Source: Monosiga brevicollis MX1 (Eukaryota > Opisthokonta > Choanoflagellata > Craspedida > Salpingoecidae). From it: 64,000 nucleotides of DNA. Below are positions 23,175-35,700 of this stretch, in pieces. The notes beneath the pieces were generated by a model. The model ran no database searches. It was not told the origin of the DNA and saw only the letters and a list, made by a program, of their open reading frames with translations. The position numbers and the translations under genes were made by a program. The stretch is from positions 375,071 to 439,070 of the forward strand of contig NW_001865057.1 in the NCBI RefSeq assembly GCF_000002865.3, read 5' to 3'. Position 1 is the stretch's first letter. Every line of letters starts with the position of its first letter.

Positions 23175-23604
23175 GGTACTCATGCCCTCTTATAGCTGAC
23201 AGCCGCAGAAGCATTGCAGCTCGGCCTGGCGACGCACATGTCAGCCGATCAGCTATTTGCCAACTTTGCCAAAGCCGACGGTCCAAGGGTACGCCAAAGG
23301 TGGTGGCCCACATTACTGGCCGGGCCGCTTGGGGCTGTCCCGCGGTCAGCTTGAGTCTTCACTAGTGAACTGACCGCAGGAATGGATGTCGGATACGAAA
23401 GATCTTGCAATGGCAAATTGGACCGAGCATTGTGCGTGGCCCGCCTGGCTCCTGGTTTCAACCTACGATCGAGCTGATTGCGCTTGCACTCACGCCTGTC
23501 CAAACGCCACGGTAGTGCTCGAGGATCTGGAGGAGGAGCAGGCCCGGTTTGCCCAGCTTGCCGCTCGTTTCAGCGCACGACACAGCCCGGGCTCAGCTTC
23601 ATAG
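22153..23604 (+). CDS. Enoyl-CoA hydratase/isomerase family protein, ECHDC1-like
   Basis: Start chosen at ATG 22153 (MAAAAGVGRG), the first ATG in the coding frame. The N-terminus is Arg/Ala-rich and without acidic residues for some 25 residues, so a mitochondrial presequence is plausible. The crotonase fold is clear: LVLDSPARRNAMSG, GLVLRGDTAAFCSGSHLQLL, LLPVPIITLAEGPAIGGGGEL in exon 1 (to about 22692); then GDLRVMHTDATVQFIHARHGLAPG near 22820-22890, GWGGAARLRRLLP at 22992, and LTAAEALQLGLATHMSADQLF at 23197. The last exon ends with EEEQARFAQLAARFSARHSP. The spacing resembles ethylmalonyl-CoA decarboxylase (ECHDC1), which removes a malformed acyl-CoA, but general enoyl-CoA hydratase activity cannot be excluded. 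Confidence 0.88.
23142..23173. repeat. Poly(T) tract in ECH intron
   Basis: Uninterrupted run of about 32 T between two exons of the enoyl-CoA hydratase gene. It could be an oligo-dA relic of retroposition on the other strand or simple slippage. Confidence 0.9.
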
Positions 23605-23767
23605 CCCATGACGCCCCCTAGCTTCACTCTCCCTCAAACGTTCTGCTCCCATATAATCAAGTCTCTATTCGCCTCTACGCTGCAATTGACCCGTCCCGCA
23701 AAGTGGACGCTAAGTTGTTTGCCTGGTCATGAACCCCGTCGAAGGATGTGGTTCGTGGACAAAAGCG

Positions 23768-24052
23768 TTGGGTTTAGGCACAGACACGCTACAGACACAG
23801 CCACAGGCACAGACACAGACACTAGACTCATTCACAGGCACAGGCACACGCCAGGACACAGGTACACAGACACAGCCAGCCTCACAGACAGACACAGACA
23901 CAGGCACACACAGGCACACACAGGCACACACAGGCACACACAGGCACACACAGGCACAGGCACAGGCACACGCAGGCACACACAGGCATACACAAGTACA
24001 CACAAGTACACACAGGCAGACACACGGGCACACGAGCATACACACAAGCAAA
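23768..24052. repeat. CACAGG/CACACAGG minisatellite
   Basis: Some 285 bases of ACAGGCAC- and CACACAGG-type units of 6-10 bases, most regular at 23900-23985. It creates long spurious open frames on both strands. Confidence 0.9.
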
Positions 24053-24200
24053 CACTTTTGTTGACATCCAAGTCAAGTTTTATGTCACAAGGTGACAAGA
24101 TGACGTAATTGAAGCGTGTTGCTGAGTTTATGTGGTGCGCCACAGGAATCAAGTTCAAGTTGTTGCATAAAAGATAGACTTTATCGCACTTGCTTTCAGC

Positions 24201-24356
24201 CGATGAAAGCAGTGAGGATATCGATCGCAAGGACGCCATCGGCGGACTGAGTGGCGGTTTGTCGCCGATGAGCCGGGGTGGGGGCGAGGCGGGGGCAGTG
24301 CCGCCGCAGTTGCGCTTCGGGATCCGGTCGGACAGCGCTTTATATCGTCGATGAGG
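24201..24356 (+). CDS. Possible orphan terminal exon
   Basis: After a pyrimidine-rich tract and an AG (CTTTCAG), an open frame reads ADESSEDIDRKDAIGGLS, then a Gly-rich stretch, VPPQLRFGIRSDSALYRR and a stop at 24354-24356. GC content and composition look coding, but no upstream exon is seen because the minisatellite lies in front. It may be a terminal exon of an alternative ECH transcript, a gene remnant, or chance. Confidence 0.25.
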
Positions 24357-24744
24357 TAAAGGGCGTTGGTTTTTGTGCGGCTCGCTTATCTGGTCGTCTG
24401 CGTTCGTCCATCGACCAACCCATTCGGGCTCTTGCGGATCAAGCTGTGCTGTGACACATGATCACCGCTACGCTTATCGTGCGGTAAAACAAAACGGCAA
24501 AGCGGGCAGGGGAGAATGGGCAGGCAAGGGGGACACAGATGCTTGGGGCAATCGATCCGCACATGCGTTGATCCTATTCTCACTTCTCATCCCCAATACA
24601 ATTTTTCTTGCATGACAGCTGATGACCTCACACAAGCAACTTTGAGTGATTGGCACAAGATCATGGTGACAGTCTAGTTGCCGCCAAGCCACGCAAGTCT
24701 GCTTCCTTGCCAGTCGACCTAGGGTTCGGCTGAGAAAAGAGCAT

Positions 24745-27700
24745 ATGGCTGCTCAATGTGCACGCGTAACCGTTGCCAAGGCCGTCAGCATGGTGCCTGT
24801 GGCCACCGTGCTAACGTTGCTTGCGTTGTGGGCGGCAGCCCTCCCAGTCCGAGCTGATGAGAAGTACTGCCTCTTAACAAGCCCCAACACAACATATGGG
24901 CTCAATCCCGATGCTTGTGAGGAATGCCCCGAGAGTGAGATCGCTCGTTTTTGCTTTTTGAGCGAGGCGTTTTCCTTGAGCTCGGGCCTGGTTTTTTCAC
25001 ATGGGGCCATTGCGCGTAGATGCCACGACTGAGCCTAAAGGGGAGTTTCGGGAATGTGTTTGTGGTAAGTGACAATGGAGGAACGCGAATGCAGCTGGGC
25101 ATGCAGGCCAGCTCTCAGATCCACGCATCGGCTCGCACAGACACAGAATACTGGCGTTCAGGCGGCAATTGCACGCAAAAAACAGCGTGCAAACTAGGCC
25201 AGTATCAACAGCAAGCACCGACCACTACTTCAGATCGATCTTGTGATTGGTGCACACAAGGTTGCCGCATGCCACGCCTCGGCTGCGTGTTGGGAAAAGC
25301 ACCTTCTTACAAATGACTTTGTATCTTTATGTGTGTTTAAAGGCAAATTCGAGAATGCTACCAACAACGAGGCCGAGGAGTGTCGGCAGACCGTGTCGTT
25401 TTGCGCGGCAGGCCAATACGAGCATGAGGCCCCAACGGTATCAACGGATCGTGTTTGCTCCGAATGCCTCAACGGTTAGACAGGGATTGTCACTCGCTGC
25501 CTCGCGCTGCTTGGCTTCCTTGGCATCATCATCATCAATGTCTTGTCCGTTGATGCGAGCTAGGTACATACCAGGCTGCTTCAAATGACGCTATCGGTGC
25601 CTGTTCAAATTGGACTTTGTGTTTGCCTGGCCAATTTGTGAGCCGCCCGGGATCGACATCACAAGATCGCGTCTGCGAGCAGTGTCCCGCCAGTGAGTTG
25701 CGCGGCTGTGTCAAGGAACTTTTTAGTTTTGAGAGCTCGGCAGATGTTGACAGGAGATGCCTCTCATTTATCTATTGGCGCTGTGCCGTGTTTCCTAGAC
25801 GAGTATCAATCAGATTATAACGCAGAACATTGCAAATCGTGCCCAAAAGGTTTTAATTCAACTGTGGGAGCTGAGGCTTGCAAGGGTGAGTCCTGGTATA
25901 TATGTATCAGAAGCAGGCCCGCCATGACATTGACCAGGTCCTCCATTGGTTTTAGATGAGACTCCACCTGTCCTCGTATCCTCATATACGGAAAAGGAGT
26001 TCGAGGCGGCTTTTTACGAGCCCCCCTCTGTAAACGCCACCGACACGGCATGGCCCTTTGAATTATCAGTCAATCATACTGGGACTGTGGATGGTGGCAA
26101 GTAATTTGCAAGTGGCGCCGATGACCCCTAGCAAGGCATCCGGATTGAATGTGACCTCACCTTGCATGTTTGGTCATGGCACATCTTACGGTGGGGGCTA
26201 GGCAAGCCTGGAGTATATTTCTTGAATTTTAGCACGGTGGATGCGAGCAATAACGCGGCCTGGTTGGTCGTGACCGTCAAGATAACAGACCCAATCAAAC
26301 CCCGGCTTGAGCTTCTGGGTGACAATCCCTGGGTGCAAGAAGCGGCTGTAACAGGCATCCAGGATCCCGGTGCCGCAGTGAAGGATTCATCCGAATCAAA
26401 CCTCAAAGACGACTGGAGCAGTAACTTCACGGCAATCAACCTTCTGCAACCAGGAAACTATTCAGTGACGTACAAGCAGACGGGATCTGATCGGCAGGGC
26501 CTCAGCGCCGATCCCGTGACTCGACTCGTGATGCTAAGGGACACGATTGCACCGGTATGGCGATTTCACTGTCTACTTGTATGAATGGCTGCTTAAACTT
26601 GGTTATGCGACGTCATCGTCACGACTCGGCTTGCAGAAAAGGCCCACAGAGAAAACGGGCACGTCCGTCGCATTTGTTGTCATAAGCCACTCCTTGCTCA
26701 TACAGCACGACTGCCGCTTGACCTGTGCTATGCTGTAGACCATCAAACTGGCGCCCAACGTGAATCGCCCAGACCGTCAATGGAGGGACACGGCTCAAGA
26801 TATCATTTTCTTGCAGGCCACCTTTCCCTTTGATGAGCCTGGCTATTCAGCTTTTGACGCTGTTAATGGCTGGCTGAACTCCACGGTCACAGTCACCAAC
26901 CCGATCCAGTCGTGCAACCTGCTTCAGAAGTGTGCAATCAACTACACCGTACCGGATGCGGCGAGAAATGTGGGCCATGCCCGTCGCCTAATATCGATTG
27001 TCGATACCCTTCCACCAAACATCAACATGCACGGGCCATCTGTTGTTGCTTTAGAGGCAGGCGCAGTCTATGATGACCTCGGAGCGACGGCCCATGACTT
27101 GCTGAAGGGCAATGTCGCTGTCGACAGCTCACCCAAAATCATCAAAGCGCCTGATCCGGACACGCCACTGCCCTTCAATGTGACACAAACCTACAGCGCT
27201 ACAGACGATTACGACAACGTCGCAACCGTACAGCGTGTCGTGCAGGTGGTAGACACGACGGCACCAACCATCAAGCTTAATGCAATGCGCACACTTGAGG
27301 CCGGGCATGACTATGTGCTGCCCTTTGGCGACTGGATCAACGTGACGGACAACTATCTCTTCAATGTGCATGAGCGCGTCATTGACAACGTGTCACATGC
27401 TCCCCGCATGCACATCATCACGCCGCTGGAGGTAACTGTGTTGATCGAGTGCACGGACAATAACGGAAACACGGCGCGAAGCTTGACGACGGTGACGCTC
27501 GTAGACACCACGCCGCCGGTCATTACAGCCCCCGACATCTTTCTAGAGGGTGGTACGGCAACAGAAGCCCCGTACCCAAATATTTCTGCCATTGATCTGG
27601 TGGACGGAGACCTCACAGCCAATCTGGAAACGACGCTGGTTGCGGCAAACATTTCATCAGAGCCAGCGCCACATGTCTGTGGCATTGGTGCTAGCCGGCA

Positions 27701-30700
27701 GACGGACCCGGCATCCCGTGCCTTCCAGGCAGCTCGCTGCTTTTCGAGCGCCGCTGCAGTGGTCTCAACAGCACCGGCAGGTTCAGTCTTCCTACTGAGG
27801 CATCATAGTCAAGATGCGGTAGGTAATGTTCGGCTGCAGACGCGTCGCGTGACCATTCGGGACCAATTGCCGCCCAGGCTGGACATCAAGGGTTCCCTCG
27901 CCACGACAGTTGAATATCAGACCACCGGTACGCTCCTCTTTGCCGACGCAGGCACCAATGCGACAGATGCCCTGGATGGAGATATCGCCAGCTGGGTATG
28001 TGTGTCAGTGGAGCGCTACAGACCTTCGGGAATGAGCATGCCAGGCAGCGGTGGACAGACTGACACAAGTGAAGAGCCAGCCACATTGACAGAGGTCGTC
28101 TTGACACGAGGACAACTGAATGAGGTGGCGCCTCACAACTGGAGCGACTTTTCCATCGGCGAGCGGGGCCAACCCCTTGCAACAGGCGGACTGGTCATGC
28201 TTCTCCGCAACGCAACACCCGGTACACTTTACGTTGTGATTTACAGTGTGCAAGATGGTGCTGGCCACCAAGCCAGTGCCAGTCGGCAGTATCTGGTAGT
28301 GGACACGGTGGCGCCCACACTTCGGCTTTTGGGTGGCGCGAAAGTCCACATACCTTTTGGCACGGAGTATCGCGAGCTTGGGGTAACAGCCATGGATACT
28401 TCAGAACACCTTCTTCGGGTGCGGGTGGTTGAAGTCAATGTGATAAACGTGAGGCGTGCAGCGTCCTATGTCCTGGAGTACGTGGCACGGGACAGGTACA
28501 ACAACACTGCGCGAATACAGCGAACGGTGGTTGTGGACGATTTTGTGCTGCCAAACTTGGAGGAGCAGGTGGAATTGCGGGTACGAAGCAGCCGGCCGCC
28601 TTCTTTGTTGGACGCAAATGAAGTGGAGCGGAACTTGCAGGCTTTCTTGCAGCCACTGGGCTTTGTCAGCTTGCTGACATTGCGCTTGGCTAGCGATACA
28701 GAGGTGCAGTACAATCAGCTGCCCAGTGTGCGGGCAGCTGTTGCTACTGCGGTCGGGGATGCCGGGCTTGAGTCTGCGCCCGGTGCAAGGCATCTCTTGG
28801 CCGAGTACAGCTTGGTGATCAATTGTGCCGTGCGAAGCAATGCCACGCTGGCTTATATGCCCGCGGCAGCGGTGTTAGCAGCGGTGGGCGAAGATGAAAG
28901 CGCTTGGTCGGGCGCTTTGGGAACGGGGTCACTTGAAGTGCAAAGCGCTCGTGACGCGTCGGCAGACAAGGCTCCCCAGAGTGTCTCTACGGGTCTGGTG
29001 GTGGGGATCTGTGTGACCATGGTCTGTGTTGTGGCGGCGATGCTGGTTGTGATGCGACGCCGGCAGCGACAATCAGTAGGGCATCAATTTAACGGAAAGG
29101 CGTCCGAGCCAAGCACGCAAGGCATGGCAATGATTGACGTTGATGGTATGTATACAACAGCACTGGAGCCGAGCAGCGGTCGAACCTCAATGGGAAGCGG
29201 CCGTGCGGGTATGGTGGCTGCATTGGCCAGCTATAATGCCGGCGAGTCGTCAGCCATGCACGAAACGACCTTGGATGGCGAGACGTACGACAACCCACGC
29301 TCCCATCGGCCAGCGCAACAGCAGACGATCTCTTCCATGTATGCAGTTCCAGACGACCCGAGCATGACATCCACGTTTGCTTTTGAGACGTATGACACGC
29401 CCAACGCCATGGAGGACGCAATCTCCAATCCAGTCCTGTACGATCAGCCCAACGCTTCGGATGCAGGCGTGTATGTCCCTGACACATACGATCAGCCCAA
29501 CGCTTCGGATGCAGGCGTGTATGTCCCTGACACATACGATCAGCCCAACGCTTCGAATGCAGGCGTGTATGCCCCCGACACATACGACCAGCCCAACGCT
29601 TCGGGTGCAGGCGTGTATGTCCCCGACACATACGATCAGCCCAACGCAACCAGCTCTCTGACACCAGAAACGTACGATGGGGTAGATGTCAAGCCTCAGG
29701 AAGAGGCCGAGGCCGTGGATTCGTCTGACACCCCTCCGGTGGCACGGCAAGCTGTTGGTTCGTCCGAGGAACATTTTGCCGGTTTTGGAAATGATCAAGT
29801 CGACCCTTCTCTGGCGGACGAGCCAGCACCAACGGCAAGGCTAGCGAAAGTGGAAAAATCGGTTGGAGCTCTGCCTCCCCGAACTTTGAAGGTACCAGCG
29901 GCGCCAGCACCTGGCGCCCATTTTGAAGAAGCACCCGCGCCTGCTGCGACTTCTGCCAAGAGCGCAGAGGCCGTGCGCGGCCGTGCCATTTCCATAGGTA
30001 GCAGTGCACCAGCACAGGTAGAATCGGCCAAGAATAACCAGGCTGGGCCGCGGGCACTGCGCAGCCACAGTATTGGGATATCAAGCCGTGAGGGCTTGCA
30101 GGAGAAGGCCGTGCCTCTGGCTGGCGCACGGCGTCAAGACGGTGGTGCGGTGGGCATGACTGGAGGTTCGCTGCTGGCGGAGGCGCGATTGCATCCCATG
30201 TATCATGACCACTGCTCACGTGAGTCAGCAGAAGCTGCCTTGGGCCATCTTGACGACGGCAGCTTTATTCTTCGGTACAGTGAGAACACGGCCACTGTGG
30301 TGCTGACGGTTCGCAGGCGCAACACTTTTGCGCATCACAAGTTACGTGTCCTACCGGAGGGAACGGCCTGTATCAATGACACGGCCGTGGGGCGCTTCGA
30401 TGACTTGAATGAACTCTTGATGGTGTTCAGTGAACCAAATGGTTACATCGAAGGCGTACTGCGGATGAGCTTGGAACATACGCGCCCGGGGGTGGGTGCT
30501 TCAGGGGTGGCCAAATCGGTGTTGGGTGGAAAGCCAGATCTACGCTCGGGCTCCACCTTGTTGGATCAACCCTGGTTTCATGGCGGAATCGGGCGCCAGG
30601 AAAGTGAGGCGCGCCTGCGTGACTTTGGAGAGGAAGGCGCATTTTTAGTACGGCGGAAGGGGCCCAGCTCCTTTGCGATTAGCGTACTAACGGACGGCAA

Positions 30701-30872
30701 ATTGGTGCACCACCTCCTCCGTTTGCGTGGCGATGTGGTGCAGTTTAACGACTTGGTTGTACCCGGGGTCTCGACAATCGAGGCTGCAATTGCGCGGCTG
30801 TGCCAGGATGGGGCGGCTGTGCTTGTTCATCGCTTGTGCACGCCCTGCCCAGAACCGGACACCATGGCGTGA
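24745..30872 (+). CDS. Receptor-like membrane protein with Ig-like repeats, tyrosine repeats and two SH2 domains
   Basis: Signal peptide (MVPVATVLTLLALWAAALP within the first 40 residues), then several small exons with Cys-rich units of the GxYxxxxPT..TSDRxC type (25160-25900). Next come five or more Ig-like DUF5011/HYR-type repeats, each opening near a DTxxPxI motif (about 26280-28540), mostly in one very long exon from about 26740. The transmembrane helix (GLVVGICVTMVCVVAAMLVV) is at 28996-29055, followed by basic residues. The tail holds YDNP, YAVP, YDTP and a 16-residue YDQP/YVPD repeat (29439-29678). Two SH2 domains follow at 30198-30480 and 30571-30840, both with the phosphotyrosine-binding arginine (FILRYSE; FLVRRKG). 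There is no kinase or phosphatase domain. It probably relays tyrosine phosphorylation. The splice pattern of the 5' third is only partly resolved. Confidence 0.85.
29439..29678 (+). repeat. 48-base in-frame tandem repeat (YDQP phosphotyrosine array)
   Basis: Four full 48-base units start at 29439, 29487, 29535 and 29583, and a fifth, diverging unit starts at 29631. Each encodes YDQPNAS.AGVY.PDT, so every unit carries two tyrosines (YDQP and YVPD/YAPD). Units differ by only a few bases, so expansion is recent. Confidence 0.95.
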
Positions 30873-31448
30873 GATGGCTCTCCTGGTTAGCGCTGCGAGC
30901 TGTAGACGGCCGTGTATTTGGCTTTCAGTTGGTCTGATGATGGTTGGTCTGATGATGGCATTTGGAATGCCGCCCTCGTTCAACCTGTTTCCTTGAGTTT
31001 TGTATGGAACAGCCTCCTCATCTGTGTTTGTGGCGTGTTGTTTGATGGGTTTGTCGTGAGTGAGTGAGTGAGTGAGTGAGTGCTCATGATGTTGATTTTG
31101 TGTTGTTCTTCTTTCATTTGGCCGAGGCGGGATGTGAGGGCAACGTGAGTCCCAACCCACCCATGTGATCCTTCGGCGCGTCATCATGTGCGTGTCCCCA
31201 TTGCTGACCCTGGCTGGCTCGTAAACTTGTTCAGTCTGCTGCGCTCTCCCCCATAGGGACCGAGGCGCGGATGCGCTGATGTGTTGTTGTACATGTTGTG
31301 GCTGCTAAGATTAAGCCATCTATCATTCTCAATCCAGTTTTTTCCGTCTTTCTAATACAAAAACTAGCCTCCTGAGCTCTTAGATTAAGTGAGCCATTAT
31401 CACACTTTACGAAGGGGAGCCGTTTCAACGCACAGTCAAAAAACGCGA

Positions 31449-31660
31449 AAAGGGGGAGAGAGAGAGATAGAGAGGGAGATAAGAGAGAGAGATATGAGAG
31501 ATCAGATAAGAGAGAGAGAGAGAGATAAGATAGACCAGAGAGATCAGAGAGGATAAGAGAGAGATATGAGGAGAGAAGAGAGAGAGACAAGAGAGAAAGA
31601 GATAAGAGAGAGATAAGAGAGAGATAAGAGACTGAGAGAGAGGAGAGGAACAAAAGAAAT
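31449..31660. repeat. Imperfect GA/GATAAGA repeat
   Basis: About 210 bases of GAGA interspersed with GATAAGAGA units, ending in a short (CA)n tract at 31661-31680. Confidence 0.9.
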
Positions 31661-32467
31661 ACCACACACACACACACACACCCAACTCAACAAAAGGAAG
31701 CGTTTTTTTATTTTGTTGGTGGTGCGTTCCACGGTCAACAAGAAAAAAACGGCGGCGACCCGCGTTGTCGGGGTGCTTTATCGGGTTGGCAGTGGTACCG
31801 TACGTAGACAGCAGGTTCGGAACATCCTTCAGTGCGGCCTCGTACCATCTGCATTAAAGCCTCGTTCACCCCATCGGAGGGCATCGACGGCCAAAACTTT
31901 CCCCGCCCTTGGACTTGGGTACGAGTTGTGGTTTTTTCGCCGTTTTTGCTGGTGGCTCTCTCTCGCTCTCGCTCTCTCTCTCGCTCTCCCTTCTACTCTT
32001 GCTCCTTGTGCCCGAGACTTCTCTCAGTGGTCAGGGCGGGGACACACGGTCCTGCGTGAGGATGATAGCAATACAAATGGGGCAGTATCTTCTCCAACTC
32101 CTCGCGCCTTCTTTTTTTTTTCGGGCACCAAATTGCATTTGAGCTGGGGGAGGTTGCGGGTGCAGTGGGTGGCTCACAAGTGGTTGATTGTCTGTTGCTT
32201 TTGGTGTTTGCCACTGTTCTCACACCGGAATGTGGCTGTATGGATACAAGTAGATCGGTGGTGCCACCCCCCCAACGGTACATCATGCCAGCAGAGGAAG
32301 AGGTCTGTTTGACATGCATATCTTGCTGCCATTCTCCACTTGCATGCCACAGTCTCCAAGGCTCTCGTTGGGTCTGGATTTTTTTTTAATTTTTTATCAT
32401 GAAAAAAATTTCGAGGCCTTTGCGTTATTTTTTTTTTTTTGTGAGGGTCAGCAACAACGAGATCAGG

Positions 32468-32468
32468 G

Positions 32469-32498
<30 letters not shown>
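32468..32498. repeat. (TG)n microsatellite
   Basis: About 30 bases of perfect TG dinucleotides upstream of the first recognised TOP1 exon. Confidence 0.95.
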
Positions 32499-32499
<1 letters not shown>

Positions 32500-32762
32500 C
32501 GCACGCGCGTGTGTGCGTTGCGTGTATACAAGACAGTGTGGCTTGTGACAACTCGTGCTCAATTGTTCCTGCGCCCTGCTTTCATGGTGCTCAAATTGCT
32601 TCGGGGCCACATTTTTGGATGGCATTAGAACGGCAAGGCCGTCAAGGGTTAGTTGTTGCTTCTCAGTCAGCCCGATCATTGGCTTGACGAGCATTGGTTT
32701 GCCATGCCCGTCGCTTTCTAACCGCATCTTGCACGCTGCTTCCATCCCTCATGGCTCTGCAG

Positions 32763-35700
32763 AGGAGGTGCAGGATGGCCCGGATGCCGTCAGTACCAGC
32801 GGACGCCCCAAGCGCCGCGCCTCGCAGCGGGCCAGTTTTCGCGAAGCCGTGGTAGATGACGATGACGAAGATTTCGAGGTCGATGTAAGCCTTGAATCCC
32901 TGTCCCACCAGACCTGTGCGACTGCACGCACAAAACGCCATCCCAGCTTATCTATGAGTGCCAATGCCGTTCCGGAGTGCCTGCCAAGCATAACCTCACA
33001 TTGTGACTGTCCACAGGAGAAGCCAAAGAAGCCAGCCAAAAAGGCTGCGGCCAAGAAATCACCCGCCAAAGGCAAAAAGGCTGCACAACCGGTCAGTGAT
33101 GGTACAACAATAGATAGCAGCTGCTCGCATTGCAACTCCATGCCAAGCCACGGAGGCCACGTGCTCGCTCTTTGGTAACATCTTCATTGCTCGCGTCCCA
33201 GGCTGCGAAGCGAGGCAAAGCGGCGGCGCCCAATGGCAAGGCAGCGAAGCGCAACGGCAAGGCCATCAAGACTGAGCCAGAGGCCGGAGGTGTGCACGAT
33301 ATTCTTGCGCCTGCTCACATCCATCGCGTGTGGAGCGACATGACACTACTCGTCGTTCAGGCTTTACACTTGGGTGCCGGCTCATGAATCTGGATGGCTT
33401 CCTACAGAGAACAAGCCCAAGCGCAAGAAAGCCAAGAAAGAGCCCGAGGAGGAGGAGGAGATCCATCGCTGGTTCGATCTTGCGCCGTTGCTTTTGCTTT
33501 GCCCCTCCGTGTTGCAGGTCATGCTAGGCTTGCACCCGTCCTCACGCCTGTTATGGGGTACTTGATTGCCATACAAACATCCGTTGGCCAGGTGGGAGGA
33601 GGAAGAGCTCCCTGATGGCCAGAAGTGGCGCACCTTGACGCACCGCGGCCCACTTTTCCCACCCGCATACGAGCCACTGCCCAAGGGCGTGCACCTCCTC
33701 TACGATGGTACGAATATGGCAAATGTATGGCCGTGGACGGGAATATTCGCATTGTTGCTCACACCCGCCTTCCATATAGGCAAGCCTTACTTGCTAAAGC
33801 CGGAGGCAGAGGAGATTGCAGGCTTTTACGCCATGATGCTCACGCGAGACTACGTGCACAAGGATATTTTCAACGAAAACTTTATGCATGACTGGCGAGC
33901 CAACATGACCCCCCAGGAGCGCAAGGATCTGACGGACATTAAAAAGTGTGACTTCTCCCTCATCCACGTACGTGGCTTGGCTTGCGCCGATAAACCCTTG
34001 TACCAAACGGGGTTTTGACATGCCAAAGCCCACTGACTCTTTGTGTGTCTGTGTGCATTATTTGCGCGCACAGAGTCACTATCAGCAACGCGCCGAAGCA
34101 CGCAAAGCAGCCAGCAAGGAGGAGAAGGAAAAGCGCAAAGAAGCCGAAGCTAAACTGAAGGAAGAGTATGGCTTTGCTCTTATGGATGGTCGCAAGGTCA
34201 CCATTGGCAACTTTCGCATTGAACCCCCAGGTACCTCTATCCCTTTTGTCTCGTCTCGTTCAGACCTCCTCTGTGTCCTGTGTGCCATGTTCCCCGCCTT
34301 TTTTATTTTTTATTTTTTTTGTTTTCCCTGACTACCTGTTACATCCGCTTGAACTCAGGTCTGTTCCAAGGGCGCGGTGAGCACCCCAAGATGGGCAAGC
34401 TGAAGCTACGTGTGATGCCTGAAGATGTCATCATCAACGTGGGTCCCAAGGACAAGGTGCCAGAGCCGCCTGCTGGTCACAAATGGAAGGAGGTCAAGCA
34501 CGACAACACCGTCACTTGGTTGGCCGGCTGGAAGGAAAACATTCAAGATCAAAACAAGTATATCATGTTGAGCGCCGATACACACATCAAGGTTCTACCC
34601 CGCGACGAGGCCTGCTTATGCTGATCCCTCTTTGCGCAGAACCTAATGATTTTCTCCATCCCCATTCGACTTGCTTTGCAGGGTCGCAACGACTGGAAAA
34701 AGTATGAAACCGCGCGCAAGCTCAAGGAGCACGTGGACAAGATTCGCCGCGACTACACCCGTGACTTGAAAAGCAAGCTCATGTTTGAGCGTCAGCGTGC
34801 CACGGCGCTGTATTTTATCGACAAGCTCGCCCTTCGTGCCGGTGGCGAAAAAGATGCCGAGGAACAGGCTGATACTGGTGCGTCTTTGTGCCCTGCTTTT
34901 TGTTTTGCACAAGCCTCAAAGAGAACTGGTGTTCTCTGAGCTTAGTGCCTCCCATCAGCATGTCCCTCGTTGGCTGCTTTATTGTCGCTTATGCATGTGA
35001 CTCACCACCTGACGTTTGGATCGTGGCTTGCGTGTTTACGTAGTGGGTTGCTGCAGCCTGCGCGTCGAGCACTTGGAGCTTTTGCCCGGGGATGAGCTCG
35101 TGTTTGACTTTCTGGGTAAGGATTCCATCCGTTATCAGAACCAGGTCAAGGTCGACCATCAAGTCTGGAAGAACGTGGGCCATTTCAAGAAGAGCAAGGA
35201 GCCCGGGGATGAGCTCTTTGACCGCCTTCGTGTGCGTTTCACTTCCCCCCTTGCTGCCCCTCTCCTCTCTTGTCTGTGCTTTGGATGCCGTCGTTGGCTC
35301 GCTGTCTTGCATATGCCGGCGGCTCGTTTGGTGCCAACTTACACCCCCACTTATTCTTATTGCGCAGACACAACAACTCAACGAGTATCTGCAGTCACTT
35401 ATGGACGGCCTCACGGCCAAGGTCTTTCGTACTTACAATGCCTCAATCACGCTACAAGACCAACTCAAGTCAACGCCGGCCGGTGGGACAGTCGAGGAGA
35501 AGCTACTTGCTTACCAACGTGCCAACCGCGCCGTGGCTATTCTTTGCAACCATCAACGTGCCGCGCCCAAGACGCACGATGAGCAGATGGAGCGTTTGGA
35601 TGAGGCATTGGTCAAGATTCAGAAGGAGCTGGACAGCACCATCAAGGAGCGCAAAAAGCTCAAGAAGGACCTGCGTGCGCAAGGGTCAGACGTGAGCAAA

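Larger units (their letters stand above)
23605..24744. other. Intergenic region with CACAGG minisatellite and a possible orphan exon
   Basis: Stretch between the ECH gene and the SH2 receptor gene, both on the + strand. It contains the CA-rich minisatellite and a coding-like segment at 24201-24356 listed separately. The remainder (24357-24744) is presumably promoter of the receptor gene. Confidence 0.5.
30873..32762. other. Intergenic region upstream of TOP1
   Basis: Nearly 1.9 kb with a GAGT tract (31059-31081), an imperfect GA/GATA-rich repeat (31449-31660), CT repeats (31966-31990) and a TG microsatellite (32468-32498). The first TOP1 exon with the start codon should lie near its right end; a short ATG exon near 32620 is possible but its phase does not fit cleanly. 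No other gene supported. Confidence 0.5.

Noticed and set aside
23710-24239. VCLCVPVCACV-type open frames
   Set aside because: Translation of the CACAGG minisatellite in all phases.
29089-29798. Repetitive minus-strand frames of 180-190 codons opposite the YDQP array
   Set aside because: They mirror the 48-base coding repeat of the receptor gene.
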